Part shown: positions 33,139 to 41,927 of the stretch, one piece after another | Layout: each line of letters begins with the position of its first letter | How positions within the stretch are numbered: the stretch's first letter is position 1 | NCBI RefSeq assembly: GCF_016862795.1 | Contig: NZ_BONQ01000108.1 | Span: 36,247 to 100,246 of the forward strand | From: Dactylosporangium siamense | GTDB lineage: Bacteria; Actinomycetota; Actinomycetes; Mycobacteriales; Micromonosporaceae | Length of the DNA: 64,000 bases | Direction of reading: 5' to 3' | Position numbers and translations under genes: made by a program | Notes under the pieces: model-generated | What the model was told of the DNA's origin: nothing | Database searches by the model: none | What the model saw: only the letters and a program-made list of their open reading frames with translations

Positions 33139-34658
33139 AGGGGTTCCTGCCTGTTGTGGATCGGGCGGCCCCGCAGCACCGTCACCCGCGCCTGCGGGTT
33201 CGTCTCGGTGTGCAGCACCTCACTGATGTCCTCGGTCGTGTCCCACACGGTGAACGTCGCCGACCAGCCCGGGTTCAGGACACCCTCGTCGTCGACGCCG
33301 ACGGCCCGCCACCCGCCGCGGGTGTGCGCCGCGAACGCGGCCTTCGCCCCGATCCGCTGCACCGGGTTGTGGTGCCGCATCGCCGCCCGGCACGTCCCCC
33401 ACGGGTCGAGGTCCGTGACCGGCGAGTCCGACCCGAACGCCAGCAGCACCCCGACCCCGGCCAGGGCCCCGATCGGGTTCGACGCCAGGGACCTCGCCCG
33501 GCCGAGGCGCTGCGCGTACATGCCGTGCTCGCCGCCCCACAGCCGGTCGAACGCCGGCTGCACCGACGCGACGAGCCCGAAGTCGACGAGCCCCGCGATC
33601 AGCGTCTTGTCCAGCAGCTCGACGTGTTCGATCCGGTGCCGCCCGTCGCGGATCCGGTCGATCCCGACCCGTTTCGCCGCACCCTTGAACCCGTCTACGA
33701 CGGTGCTGATCGCCTGGTCGCCGATGGCGTGGAACCCGCCCTGCATCCCGTGCCGCACACAGTCCACGACGTGCTCGGTGACCTGCTCGACGCTCAGGTA
33801 CCCGTGCCCGTGCTCATCCGCGGCGGCGCCGTCCAGGTACGCGCCGCGCAGGTGCGCGGTGCGGGCACCGAGCGCACCGTCGGCGTACAGGTCACCGGCC
33901 GCGCCGACCGCACCGAGCTGCTTCGCCTTCCCGGCGGCGTTCACCTCACCCCACAGCCCGTACACCTGCGGGTATCCGCCGCCGTGACCGAGCGCGGCGA
34001 CGAAGTCCGCCTCCCCGGACGTGCCCGGACCCCCGCACTCGTGGATCGACGCGATCCCCAGCGACGCGGCGTGGGTCAGCGCGGCGCGTTGCGCGTCGAG
34101 GATCTGCGGGTGCGTCACCGACCCGAACGCGACCTCCCGCACCAGGTGGTGCGCGTCGCGGCGCAGCCAGCCCGACTCGTCGTATCCAGCGGCGGCCCGC
34201 ACGGCGCCGGTGAGCAGCGCGCTGGACACCAGCGCCGCGTGGACGCAGGCCCTGGACAGGTACACGGCGCGGCCGCCGCCGGCCCGGTCGAGCTCGGCCG
34301 CGGTCGGGGTCCGCTGGTCCCGCCACCCGGACTCGTCCCAGCCGTGCCCGATGACGATCGCGTCGGCGGGCAGGGTCGCGGCGTGCGCGGCGACGGCGTC
34401 GAGGACCTGGAGTTTGGAGGTGGTCCCGGCGAGGTTGAGCCCGCGCAGGGTGAACCCGGTCGCCGTGGTGTGCACGTGCGCGTCGACGAACGCGGGCGTG
34501 ACGAGCGCCCCGTCGAGGTCCACGACCCGGTCGACGCCGCCGGTCGGCGCGTCGCCGGTCGGGCCGAGCCAGGCGATCGTGTCGCCGTCGACGAGCATCG
34601 CCGTCGCGGACGGGTCGGCGGGGGTGTGGACGCGGCCGTCACGGAAGAGGGTTCGCAT
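33135..34658 (-). CDS. YtcJ-type metal-dependent amidohydrolase
   Basis: 507 residues. The amidohydrolase metal motifs are present: FVDAHVHTTATGFTLRGLNL (HxH near residue 62), HECGGPG, GFHAIGDQAISTVVDGFKG, RHRIEHVELLDK and LLAFGSDSPVTDLDPWGT (final Asp). The small beta-sandwich domain is formed by the N-terminal 55 residues and the C-terminus. These enzymes hydrolyse amides or related C-N bonds. In the middle of the kam operon it may deacylate an N-acylated lysine derivative and feed the pathway, but this is inferred; it is not a known component of the fermentative clusters. Confidence 0.85.
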   Translation of the reverse strand: MRTLFRDGRVHTPADPSATAMLVDGDTIAWLGPTGDAPTGGVDRVVDLDGALVTPAFVDAHVHTTATGFTLRGLNLAGTTSKLQVLDAVAAHAATLPADAIVIGHGWDESGWRDQRTPTAAELDRAGGGRAVYLSRACVHAALVSSALLTGAVRAAAGYDESGWLRRDAHHLVREVAFGSVTHPQILDAQRAALTHAASLGIASIHECGGPGTSGEADFVAALGHGGGYPQVYGLWGEVNAAGKAKQLGAVGAAGDLYADGALGARTAHLRGAYLDGAAADEHGHGYLSVEQVTEHVVDCVRHGMQGGFHAIGDQAISTVVDGFKGAAKRVGIDRIRDGRHRIEHVELLDKTLIAGLVDFGLVASVQPAFDRLWGGEHGMYAQRLGRARSLASNPIGALAGVGVLLAFGSDSPVTDLDPWGTCRAAMRHHNPVQRIGAKAAFAAHTRGGWRAVGVDDEGVLNPGWSATFTVWDTTEDISEVLHTETNPQARVTVLRGRPIHNRQEPL

Positions 34659-34663
34659 GCGGC

Positions 34664-35806
34664 TCAGTCTGCCAACCCGGGCGGTGCTTCGGTCCGCAGC
34701 CGCGCCTGGAAAAGGTCCCGGACGCCCGCGTCGGTCCGCAGCAGCCGCAGCGCGTAGTCGGCGTGTCCCGGGACGTAACCGTTGCCGATGAGCATCGTCA
34801 CATCCGCGGCGAGCCCTTCGGCGCCGAGCGCGGCGGCGGGGAACGACGTGGCCATCGAGAAGAAGATCACGGTGCCGCCCGGCGCGGTGGCCAGGACCGC
34901 GGCGTGTTCACAGCCGGGGACGTCGACGCAGACGACGGTGACGTCCGCGGGGCCGCCGGTGCGGTCGAGGGCGGCGGCGAGACCGACGGCGTCGCGGGCG
35001 TCGGCGACGGTCACGGTGTCAGCGAGCCCGGCGGCGGTGAGCCTGGCCCGTTCGGTGTCATCCCGTACCACTCCGACCGCCCGGACCGTCACACCTGCGT
35101 CGTCGACAACGGCGCCGGCGTCCCGTGCGACATCCCGTGCGACATCCCGGGCGTCTCCGGCGGCGTCTCTGGCGGCGGCGAGGGCGAGGGAGCCGCTCTT
35201 GCCCGCCGCGCCGAGCACCGCCACCGTCAGCGGCCCCGTCGCGGCCGCCCGGTCCCGCAGCGACTGCCGCACGACCCGGGCCACCAGGGCCGGGGCGCCG
35301 CACACGTCCAGGACGGCGAGGGCCAGCTGCGGGTCCAGGTCGCCGGGCAGGACCGCGGCGATCGACCGGGCGAACAGGATCGCGTGACCGTCGCACGGCA
35401 CCTGCTCCGACAGCCCGTCCCAGTCCCGCAGGTCATCGGCGATCCGCAGCGGGGTCAGGGTCAGCGACACCAGCGTCGCGACCCGGTCACCGGCCCGCAG
35501 GCCCAGCGGCGACGCCGGCCCGACCGCCTCGACGGTGCCGATGAGCATGCCACCGGAGCCGGTCACCGGGTTGTGCATCTTGCCGCGGCGGCCGACGATG
35601 TCCAGCACCGCCGCCCGGACGAGGCCACCGTCGCCGCCGTGTTCGGTCCGCAGCTGATGAAACGACGCGGCGTCGAGGTTGAGCCGCTCGACGCGGATCC
35701 GGACCTCGTCCGCGCCGATGACCGGGTCCGGGTCGAGACGGTCAGCGGCCTGGGGCAGCACCCCGGCCGGTTCCACGACCCGATGCAACCCGATCGGCGA
35801 TGTCAT
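34664..35806 (-). CDS. kdd: L-erythro-3,5-diaminohexanoate dehydrogenase
   Basis: 380 residues from ATG 35806. It begins GLHRVVEPAGVLPQAADRLD, a signature of Kdd. It continues with RIRVERLNLDAASFHQLR, GKMHNPVTGSGGMLIGTVEA and the nucleotide-binding VAVLGAAGKSGSLALAAARD, then a C-terminal MLIGNGYVPGHADYALRLLR. The enzyme oxidises 3,5-diaminohexanoate to 3-keto-5-aminohexanoate with NAD(P)+. A GTG at 35821 is possible, but a -10-like TAACTT lies at 35823-35828, which would put that codon ahead of the transcript. First gene of the kam set, 62 bp after cvnD. An internal ARDVARDVARD repeat is unusual. Confidence 0.9.
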   Translation of the reverse strand: MTSPIGLHRVVEPAGVLPQAADRLDPDPVIGADEVRIRVERLNLDAASFHQLRTEHGGDGGLVRAAVLDIVGRRGKMHNPVTGSGGMLIGTVEAVGPASPLGLRAGDRVATLVSLTLTPLRIADDLRDWDGLSEQVPCDGHAILFARSIAAVLPGDLDPQLALAVLDVCGAPALVARVVRQSLRDRAAATGPLTVAVLGAAGKSGSLALAAARDAAGDARDVARDVARDAGAVVDDAGVTVRAVGVVRDDTERARLTAAGLADTVTVADARDAVGLAAALDRTGGPADVTVVCVDVPGCEHAAVLATAPGGTVIFFSMATSFPAAALGAEGLAADVTMLIGNGYVPGHADYALRLLRTDAGVRDLFQARLRTEAPPGLAD

Positions 35807-35868
35807 TTCCCGCACTGCCACAAGTTAGCCGAAGATTTTCCGGCACACCAGCCACAACGCGGGAAGAA

Positions 35869-36450
35869 CTACCGTGCCCGTGCGGTCGACAGCGACAACA
35901 CATGCTCAACCAGGCCGATCAGCACCGCCTTGCTCGACTCCCGGTCCCGCGCATCACACAACAACAACGGCACATGACCGTCCAGATCAAGGGCCTCCCG
36001 GACCTCCGCCTCCGTATACGACGACGCGTCATCGAAACAGTTCACCGCCACCACGAACGGCGTATTGCGCCGCTCGAAGTAGTCGATCGACGGGAAACAG
36101 TCCGCCAACCGGCGCGTGTCCGCCAACACGACCGCACCCAGCGCACCCAACGCCAACTCGTCCCACAGGAACCAGAACCGGTCCTGACCAGGCGTACCGA
36201 ACAGGTACAACACCACATCCTGCCCGATCGTGATCCGCCCGAAATCCATCGCCACCGTCGTGGTCGACTTCCGCTCCACCCCGGTCAGATCATCCGTGCC
36301 GATCCCCGCCGCCGTCAGCGACTCCTCCGTCTGCAACGGCCGGATCTCACTCACCGCACCGACAAGCGTCGTCTTCCCCGCGCCGAACCCGCCCGCGACC
36401 AGAATCTTGATCGCCGTCGGGACCGGACGACTAGAGCGCCCGTAGTCCAT
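35869..36450 (-). CDS. cvnD: Conservon GTPase CvnD
   Basis: 193 residues of the MglA/Rab-like GTPase type found in actinobacterial conservons. Walker A is ILVAGGFGAGKTTLVGAVSE near residue 16, switch region RKSTTTVAMDFGRITIG, G3-like LYLFGTPGQDRFWFLWDELA, and VAVNCFDD as the N-x-x-D specificity motif. It acts with the Roadblock (CvnB) and histidine-kinase-like (CvnA) partners as a membrane-associated complex resembling eukaryotic G-protein signalling. It starts 20 bp inside the cvnC gene's end. Confidence 0.95.
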   Translation of the reverse strand: MDYGRSSRPVPTAIKILVAGGFGAGKTTLVGAVSEIRPLQTEESLTAAGIGTDDLTGVERKSTTTVAMDFGRITIGQDVVLYLFGTPGQDRFWFLWDELALGALGAVVLADTRRLADCFPSIDYFERRNTPFVVAVNCFDDASSYTEAEVREALDLDGHVPLLLCDARDRESSKAVLIGLVEHVLSLSTARAR

Positions 36451-37003
36451 TGATCACCGCCTTGAGGATGCTCTCGCTCGGCAGCTCGCCCGCCGCCGGA
36501 GGGTGGTACATCTCGATCAACCCCTGCCCCAGCAGGTCACCCAGCAGCACCCGCACCACACCCAGCGCAAGATCCAGATGCGACGCCAGCTCCGCCACGG
36601 CCAGGGGCTCCCGCGCATACGCGAGGATCGCCCGGTGCTCCGGCTGCAACCCGTACCCGAGATCCGACATCGCCGCCCGGTTCGTCACCACCATCGCGAC
36701 CACATCGAACGACCCCGACGCCGGATGGACCCGGCCACCCGTCATCGCATACGGCCGCACCACCGGACCCGCATCCCGGTCCACCCACGTGTGATCCACC
36801 CACGGCTCCGCAGCCAGATCACCCCGCGGCCGCTCCGGCCACGGCTGCTCACCCCGCAGCACCACATACTGCTCAGCCCGGTACGCATCCGCCCGCTGCT
36901 GCTCAGCCCACTGCTGCTCGACCCACTCCTCGGCCGCACCCGCCTCCCGCGGATCGCCACGGTCCGGGTGCCCGGCGGCGTGCCGGCCCGGCGGCGTCGT
37001 CAT
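36431..37003 (-). CDS. cvnC: Conservon protein CvnC (DUF742)
   Basis: 190 residues: a disordered Glu/Gln/Trp-rich N-terminus (WVEQQWAEQQRADAYRAEQY) and a C-terminal DUF742 winged-helix-like domain, VRPYAMTGGRVHPAS, GLQPEHRAILAYAREPLAVA, ELASHLDLALGVVRVLLGDL and the tail SESILKAVINGLRAL. The tail is a strong marker of CvnC, which joins the conservon complex. The ATG overlaps the cvnB stop by 4 bp. Confidence 0.93.
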   Translation of the reverse strand: MTTPPGRHAAGHPDRGDPREAGAAEEWVEQQWAEQQRADAYRAEQYVVLRGEQPWPERPRGDLAAEPWVDHTWVDRDAGPVVRPYAMTGGRVHPASGSFDVVAMVVTNRAAMSDLGYGLQPEHRAILAYAREPLAVAELASHLDLALGVVRVLLGDLLGQGLIEMYHPPAAGELPSESILKAVINGLRAL

Positions 37004-37410
37004 CCGCCGGCCGCCGGACGCGCCGACGTCGACAGGTTCTGCCCCACCCGCTGCACCAGCATCGCCATCTCATACGCGATCAACCCGATGTCAGCGTCGG
37101 ACTCGGCGAGGACCGCCAGACACGCCCCACGCCCCGCCGCCGTCACGAACAGAAACGCCGACTCCATCTCGATGATCGTCTGCCGGACCGGCCCACCGCC
37201 GAAGTGCCGCCCCGCACCCCGCGCCAGACTCTGGAAACCCGCCGCAACCGCCGACAGATGCTCCGCGTCCTCCTGCGACAACCCCTTCGACGCGCCCATC
37301 ATCAGCCCGTCCACCGACAGCACCACCGACCGCTGCACCGACGGCACCCGATCCACCAGGTCGTCCAGAAGCCAGTTCAGCCCGATGTTGCTACCCTGCG
37401 CCGCCGTCAT
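37000..37410 (-). CDS. cvnB: Conservon Roadblock/LC7 protein CvnB
   Basis: 136 residues with one Roadblock/LC7 domain: LNWLLDDLVDRVPSVQRSVV, LSVDGLMMGASKGLSQEDAE, HLSAVAAGFQSLARGAGRHF and a final strand IGLIAYEMAMLVQRVGQNL. Roadblock proteins act as scaffolds or GTPase regulators for MglA-like GTPases, here CvnD. Coupled to cvnA and cvnC by 4-bp overlaps. Confidence 0.95.
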   Translation of the reverse strand: MTAAQGSNIGLNWLLDDLVDRVPSVQRSVVLSVDGLMMGASKGLSQEDAEHLSAVAAGFQSLARGAGRHFGGGPVRQTIIEMESAFLFVTAAGRGACLAVLAESDADIGLIAYEMAMLVQRVGQNLSTSARPAAGG

Positions 37411-39860
37411 CCCGCCACCCCGTCACGACCCGTGCTGCCATTGCTGCCGTTGCTGTCGCCGCTGTCCTCGGAGCCGCTGGCATGCCGGCCCCGCGCCGTG
37501 CCCGCCTGGAACGACGACATCATCTTCCGCAGCTGCTCCGGCGACCGGTTCGGCTGCGGCACCTCCACCTCATCCAGATCGTCGACCGCGGCCGTGTCCT
37601 GCTGCAGCTGCGGCGCCAGGCTCTGCTGCCGCACCCGCTTCGGCAGACCCCGCGAACCCGCCGGCTTCGCACCACCAGCGCTCCCCGACGCCCCGCCGGC
37701 CCCGCCAGCTCCACCGGCCGCGCTCGCCACACCCGCCGGCGCTGCCGCCGGCCGCTGCCGCGGCAACGGACCCGGCCCGCTACGGCGCCCGTCCGGCACC
37801 ACCGACAACGCCGGCCGCGCACCGATCGACGACGACGGCAACACCTGCGTGTGCTCAGGCACCTCACCCTCACCCGGCAACCACGAGAACGGCTCCCGCG
37901 CCACCACCTGCATCTCATGCGTGTTCGACAGATCCGCCGGCGCCCCCGGCGGCAGCGGCGACGGCACCGCCGAAGGCTGCGCCACCACCAGGTCCGTCGG
38001 CAGCAACGCCACCGCCGTCACCCCACCGAACGGCGAGGACCGCAGCACCACCCGCACCCCGTGCCGCGCCCCCAGCTGCGCCACCACGAACAACCCCAGC
38101 CGGGCGCTGTTCGCCGGATCGAACTCCGGCGGCTCCACCAGACGCCGGTTCGCCTCCACGATCGCCTGCTCCGACATCCCCAGCCCACGGTCCTCGATCT
38201 CGATCACGAAACCGTTCGGCACCAGCTGACCCGTCACGTTCACCCGCGTGTGCGGCGGCGAATACGCCGTCGCGTTCTCGATCAGCTCCGCCAGCAGGTG
38301 GATGATGTCGCCGACGGCCCGACCGACCACCGCACCCTCACCGATCTGCTGCACCTGCACCCGCGCGTAGTCCTCGACCTCCGACACCGCGCCACGCACC
38401 ACGTCGATCACCGACACCGGGTTACGCCAACCCCGGCCCGGCGCCGCACCCGCCAGGATCACCAGGTCCTCCGCGTGCCGCCGCATCCGCGTCGCCAGAT
38501 GATCCACCCGGAACAGGTCCGCCAGGTCATCCGGCTCCGACGTGCGCCGCTCCATCCCGTCCAGCAGCGACAACTGCCGGTGCAGCAGCGTCTGCGACCT
38601 GCGCGCGATGTTCAGGAACACCTCGTTCATCCCCTGCCGCACCGACGACTCCTCCACCGCCGACGCGACCGCGGTGCGCTGCACCGAGTTGAACGCCTCA
38701 CCCACCTGACCGATCTCGTCTGTGCCCAGCCGCAGCGGCGGCGCCTCCGCCGCCACATCCACCTGCACACCACGCCGCAACCGCGACACCACCGACGGCA
38801 GCCGCTCATCGGCGAGCTCCAGCGCCGCCGCCCGCAGCCCGTCCAGCCGCCGCGCGAGGGACCGGCCGATCCGCACCGACAGCACCAGCGACAGGACCAC
38901 CGCGAGCAGACCCAGCACACCGGCGATACCCAGCCGCAGGAAGATCGCGTTCGACGCGTCCTGCGCCGCCTGCACGTTGTGCGCCTGCACCTCGGTCCGG
39001 AAACGCTTCAGGTCCTCGTTCACCGGGTCGAACGCACCCCGCCACGCCTGCAGGTTGATCCCCGCCGCCTCCGCCGTCCCCGGCGGCGTCGCCAGCAACT
39101 GGTTCTCCAGCTGCGTCAGCTTCTGCATCGGGTCACCACCAGCGATCCCACCGAACCGCGCCTGCGTGTCCCCCGACAGCAGCGACACACCGTACGGCAG
39201 GATCAGCCGCTTCTGCCCGATTAGCGCCACCAGCTCCGTGTGCACCGACGCCGTGAACTGGTTGCTCGCCGCCGCCTGCGTGATCAGCGCGTCCTCCTGC
39301 GAGAACAGGTCCCGGGACAGACCCAGGACGAACACGCCGGTCGCCTCCTTCGTCACCTCGGAGTCCTGGTGGTTCGTCACCGACTCACCGATGCCGTAGG
39401 TGCCGGTGATGATCCCCGAATACGCCTGCCGCACCGCGTCCGCCGAACCACCACCGTCCGCGAGCTGCCGCAGCTGCGGCAGCGCGTCGAGGGCCTTCGT
39501 CGACGTCGCGATCGCCTGCTTCGTCTCCGCGCTCGCCACGTCCTGGAAGTCCTTGGACGCCGCGAGATCCCGGAACTCCGTCACCTCCAGGTCCGTCTTC
39601 GCCCGCTGCTCCTGCACCGCCGTGGCGTTCCTCCGGCCGCCGGCGACGTACACGGTCGTCAACTGCCGCTCGATCTGCAGCTGCTCGACCATCGCCTCGG
39701 CCGGTTCGGTGACCTTGTCGCTGACCAGCTTCGAGTTCCGCAGGTCCAGCGCCGGCTGGAGAGTGAAACTCACCGCGAACAGCCAGATCGCGATGAGCAT
39801 GACGATCGGGATCGCCAGCATCGCCGTGATCTTCGCGCGGATGGACCAACGGTTGTTCAT
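37407..39860 (-). CDS. cvnA: Conservon sensor kinase-like protein CvnA
   Basis: 817 residues from ATG 39860. Membrane helix (AKITAMLAIPIVMLIAIWLF), an extracellular nitrate/nitrite-sensor-like (NIT) helical region to about residue 300, a second helix (LGIAGVLGLLAVVLSLVLSV), HAMP, then a histidine-kinase ATPase domain with an N-box (HLLAELIENATAYSPPHTRV) and G-boxes (IEDRGLGMS; ANSARLGLFVVAQLGARHGV). The C-terminal 170 residues are disordered and Pro/Gly/Ala-rich. No clear phosphoaccepting His region of the usual sort is seen, as typical for CvnA. It senses an unknown signal and passes it to the Roadblock/GTPase pair. Confidence 0.93.
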   Translation of the reverse strand: MNNRWSIRAKITAMLAIPIVMLIAIWLFAVSFTLQPALDLRNSKLVSDKVTEPAEAMVEQLQIERQLTTVYVAGGRRNATAVQEQRAKTDLEVTEFRDLAASKDFQDVASAETKQAIATSTKALDALPQLRQLADGGGSADAVRQAYSGIITGTYGIGESVTNHQDSEVTKEATGVFVLGLSRDLFSQEDALITQAAASNQFTASVHTELVALIGQKRLILPYGVSLLSGDTQARFGGIAGGDPMQKLTQLENQLLATPPGTAEAAGINLQAWRGAFDPVNEDLKRFRTEVQAHNVQAAQDASNAIFLRLGIAGVLGLLAVVLSLVLSVRIGRSLARRLDGLRAAALELADERLPSVVSRLRRGVQVDVAAEAPPLRLGTDEIGQVGEAFNSVQRTAVASAVEESSVRQGMNEVFLNIARRSQTLLHRQLSLLDGMERRTSEPDDLADLFRVDHLATRMRRHAEDLVILAGAAPGRGWRNPVSVIDVVRGAVSEVEDYARVQVQQIGEGAVVGRAVGDIIHLLAELIENATAYSPPHTRVNVTGQLVPNGFVIEIEDRGLGMSEQAIVEANRRLVEPPEFDPANSARLGLFVVAQLGARHGVRVVLRSSPFGGVTAVALLPTDLVVAQPSAVPSPLPPGAPADLSNTHEMQVVAREPFSWLPGEGEVPEHTQVLPSSSIGARPALSVVPDGRRSGPGPLPRQRPAAAPAGVASAAGGAGGAGGASGSAGGAKPAGSRGLPKRVRQQSLAPQLQQDTAAVDDLDEVEVPQPNRSPEQLRKMMSSFQAGTARGRHASGSEDSGDSNGSNGSTGRDGVAG

Positions 39861-40061
39861 GAGACCTCGGGCATCGCTCGGGTGCGGTTCGGTTGCGGAC
39901 CGCCACCGTAAGCGGGCCCGACGGTGACCGACCGTCATGTCCGCGGCCGCGCTTTTCCGACCAGCCGGATGACAGACAGTAGGATCTCCCGCCAGGACTC
40001 GAAAGACCGGAGAATCTTCGCTACTGTGACGGTTCTAGCGCAGAATTTCTGGAGGTGTGTC

Positions 40062-41417
40062 GTGCAGCCGTACGCGTATGAACGCCACGAGCTCATCGAG
40101 CCGGACTGGCGACGCCTCCCCGGCTGGCGCCACGTGACCCGCGACGAATGGGAATCCGCCCAATGGCAGCGGGCCCACTGCGTCAAGAACATCGCCCAGC
40201 TGCGCACCGTCTACGGCGACCTCATCACCGCCGACTTCTACGACGACCTCGCCCTCGACCAGGCCACCCAGGCCACCATGTCGATGCTCGTCCCACCCCA
40301 CATGATCAACACCATGGTCCCCACCGGCGAGATCACCGACAAAACCCTCCTCGCCGACCCCGTCCGCCGCTACATGCTGCCCGTCGCCTCCGACCGGCTC
40401 ACCGACTTCGCCTCACACCCCCACGCCAGCCGCGACTCACTCCACGAACACGACATGTGGGTCGCCGAAGGCCTCACCCACCGCTACCCCACCAAAGTCC
40501 TCGCCGAACTGCTGTCCACCTGCCCCCAGTACTGCGGCCACTGCACCCGCATGGACCTCGTCGGCAACAGCACCCCCACCGTCGCGAAACTCAAACTGTC
40601 GCTCAAACCCGTCGACCGCTACGACGCAATGATCAACTACCTGAAAGGCCAGCCCGGCGTCCGCGACGTCGTGGTCTCCGGCGGCGACGTCGCCAACGTC
40701 CCCTGGCCCCAGCTCGAAACGTTCCTCATGCGACTGCTCGCCATCGACACCATTCGCGACATCCGCCTCGCCACCAAAGCCCTCGCCGGCCTCCCCCAGC
40801 ACTGGCTCCAACCCGCCGTCGTCGAAGGCCTCGAACGCGTCGCCCGCACCGCCGCCCGCCGCGGCGTCAACCTCGCCATCCACACCCACGTCAACCACGC
40901 CCAGTCCCTCACCCCACTCGTCGCCCGCGCCGCCCAGACCGCCCTCGAGGTCGGCGTCCGCGACGTGCGCAACCAGGGCGTCCTCATGCGCGGCGTCAAC
41001 GCCACCGCCGCCGACCTGCTCGACCTCTGCTTCGCACTGCAGGGCGAGGCCGGCATCCTGCCCTACTACTTCTACATGTGCGACATGATCCCCAACGCCG
41101 AACACTGGCGCGTCGCCGTCTGGCAGGCCCAGCAGCTCCAGCACGACATCATGGGCTACCTGCCCGGCTACGCCACCCCACGGATCGTCTGCGACGTGCC
41201 CTTCGTCGGCAAGCGCTGGGTCCACATGGTCACCGACTACGACCGGGAGCGCGGCATCACCTACTGGACGAAGAACTACCGCACCTCCATCGAGGACTCG
41301 TCCATGGACCTCGACCGCACCTACCCGTACTACGACCCCATCGACACGCTGCCCGCCGCCGGCATCGCCAAGTGGCGAGCCGAGGCACAGCTGCCCCTGG
41401 TCGCCTACGCTGGGTAA
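40062..41417 (+). CDS. kamA: Lysine 2,3-aminomutase (radical SAM, PLP)
   Basis: 451 residues from GTG 40062, with GGAGG at 40051-40055. The radical-SAM motif CPQYCGHC (CxxxCxxC) is near residue 154, preceded by the family's HRYPTKVLAELLSTCPQYC-type block. DVVVSGGDVANVPWPQLETF and RLATKALAGLPQHWLQPAVV follow, then the C-terminal region GYLPGYATPRIVCDVPFVGK, containing the segment that in KamA holds the PLP-binding lysine. It converts L-lysine to L-beta-lysine, the substrate of KamDE. It is transcribed away from the conservon-kam block across a 200-bp shared region with a -10 TACTGT at 40022-40027. Confidence 0.92.
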   Translation: MQPYAYERHELIEPDWRRLPGWRHVTRDEWESAQWQRAHCVKNIAQLRTVYGDLITADFYDDLALDQATQATMSMLVPPHMINTMVPTGEITDKTLLADPVRRYMLPVASDRLTDFASHPHASRDSLHEHDMWVAEGLTHRYPTKVLAELLSTCPQYCGHCTRMDLVGNSTPTVAKLKLSLKPVDRYDAMINYLKGQPGVRDVVVSGGDVANVPWPQLETFLMRLLAIDTIRDIRLATKALAGLPQHWLQPAVVEGLERVARTAARRGVNLAIHTHVNHAQSLTPLVARAAQTALEVGVRDVRNQGVLMRGVNATAADLLDLCFALQGEAGILPYYFYMCDMIPNAEHWRVAVWQAQQLQHDIMGYLPGYATPRIVCDVPFVGKRWVHMVTDYDRERGITYWTKNYRTSIEDSSMDLDRTYPYYDPIDTLPAAGIAKWRAEAQLPLVAYAG

Positions 41418-41843
41418 GTGCGACGTAACCTTCTGCGCCTTCTCGGACTGAGCATCGCCGGTGTCGCCGTCGTCCTGTACATCAACTCGATCGGCGACAC
41501 CGGCGATGAGACCGCCTCGGATCCGGCCCGCCGGCTGCAGTGCGCGGAGAACGGCGAGATCGCCGCCGCCTACGCCACCGCGTCGCCCACCAGCCGCGAG
41601 ACCCGCTCCCCGCAGCAACTCGCCACCGCCTGGGCGCAGCTGCGCCCCAGCACCCTGATCAAAGGCATGCACCAGGTCTACTCCGAGCCCGCACGCGTCG
41701 ACATCGCCTTCGACGCCAAGGCCCACACCGTCGCCGTGCTGACGTTCCGCTCGCACGACCCGCTCGGCTGGCACCTGGACGCCGTCGTCGCCTGCCAGGA
41801 ATCCGATCTGGAACGCCCGACGGCCCCGACCAGCGGTCCCTGA
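41418..41843 (+). CDS. Small membrane-anchored protein after kamA
   Basis: 141 residues; the GTG start follows the kamA stop with no gap. One N-terminal membrane helix (LRLLGLSIAGVAVVLYI) is followed by an extracytoplasmic domain with two cysteines (LQCAENGE, VVACQESD) that could form a disulfide, and hydrophobic strands AVLTFRSHDPLGWHLDAVV. I do not recognise a family. Tight coupling to kamA suggests co-expression; a function in lysine metabolism is not evident. Confidence 0.7.
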   Translation: MRRNLLRLLGLSIAGVAVVLYINSIGDTGDETASDPARRLQCAENGEIAAAYATASPTSRETRSPQQLATAWAQLRPSTLIKGMHQVYSEPARVDIAFDAKAHTVAVLTFRSHDPLGWHLDAVVACQESDLERPTAPTSGP

Positions 41844-41862
41844 CCGACAAAAACGGAAATCT

Positions 41863-41882
41863 GCCGCGCAGCGGCTTCTTTT
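41863..41882 (+). terminator. Intrinsic terminator of the kamA operon
   Basis: GCCGC-GCA-GCGGC (41863-41875) is followed by TTCTTTTG, a T-rich tail that is rare in this DNA. It lies 20 bp after the stop of the second gene. Confidence 0.75.
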
Positions 41883-41889
41883 GTACTGG

Positions 41890-41926
41890 CGTGGCGTCAG
41901 CCACGTCGCCTAAGGCATCCTAGGAC
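41890..41926 (-). repeat. Hairpin-CCTAGG element, copy 1
   Basis: Hairpin CGTGGC-GTCA-GCCACG (41890-41905) and, after six bases, AAGGCATCCTAGGAC (41912-41926). The copy ends one base from the stop codon of the DUF6817 gene. The 15-mer recurs in copies 2 and 3, while the hairpin arms differ in sequence but keep pairing. Confidence 0.7.
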
Positions 41927-41927
41927 G

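Noticed and set aside
35807..35868. Cobalamin riboswitch ahead of the B12-dependent kam genes
   Set aside because: Only 62 bp separate cvnD and kdd, and no B12-box or complex fold fits there or in the kamA leader.
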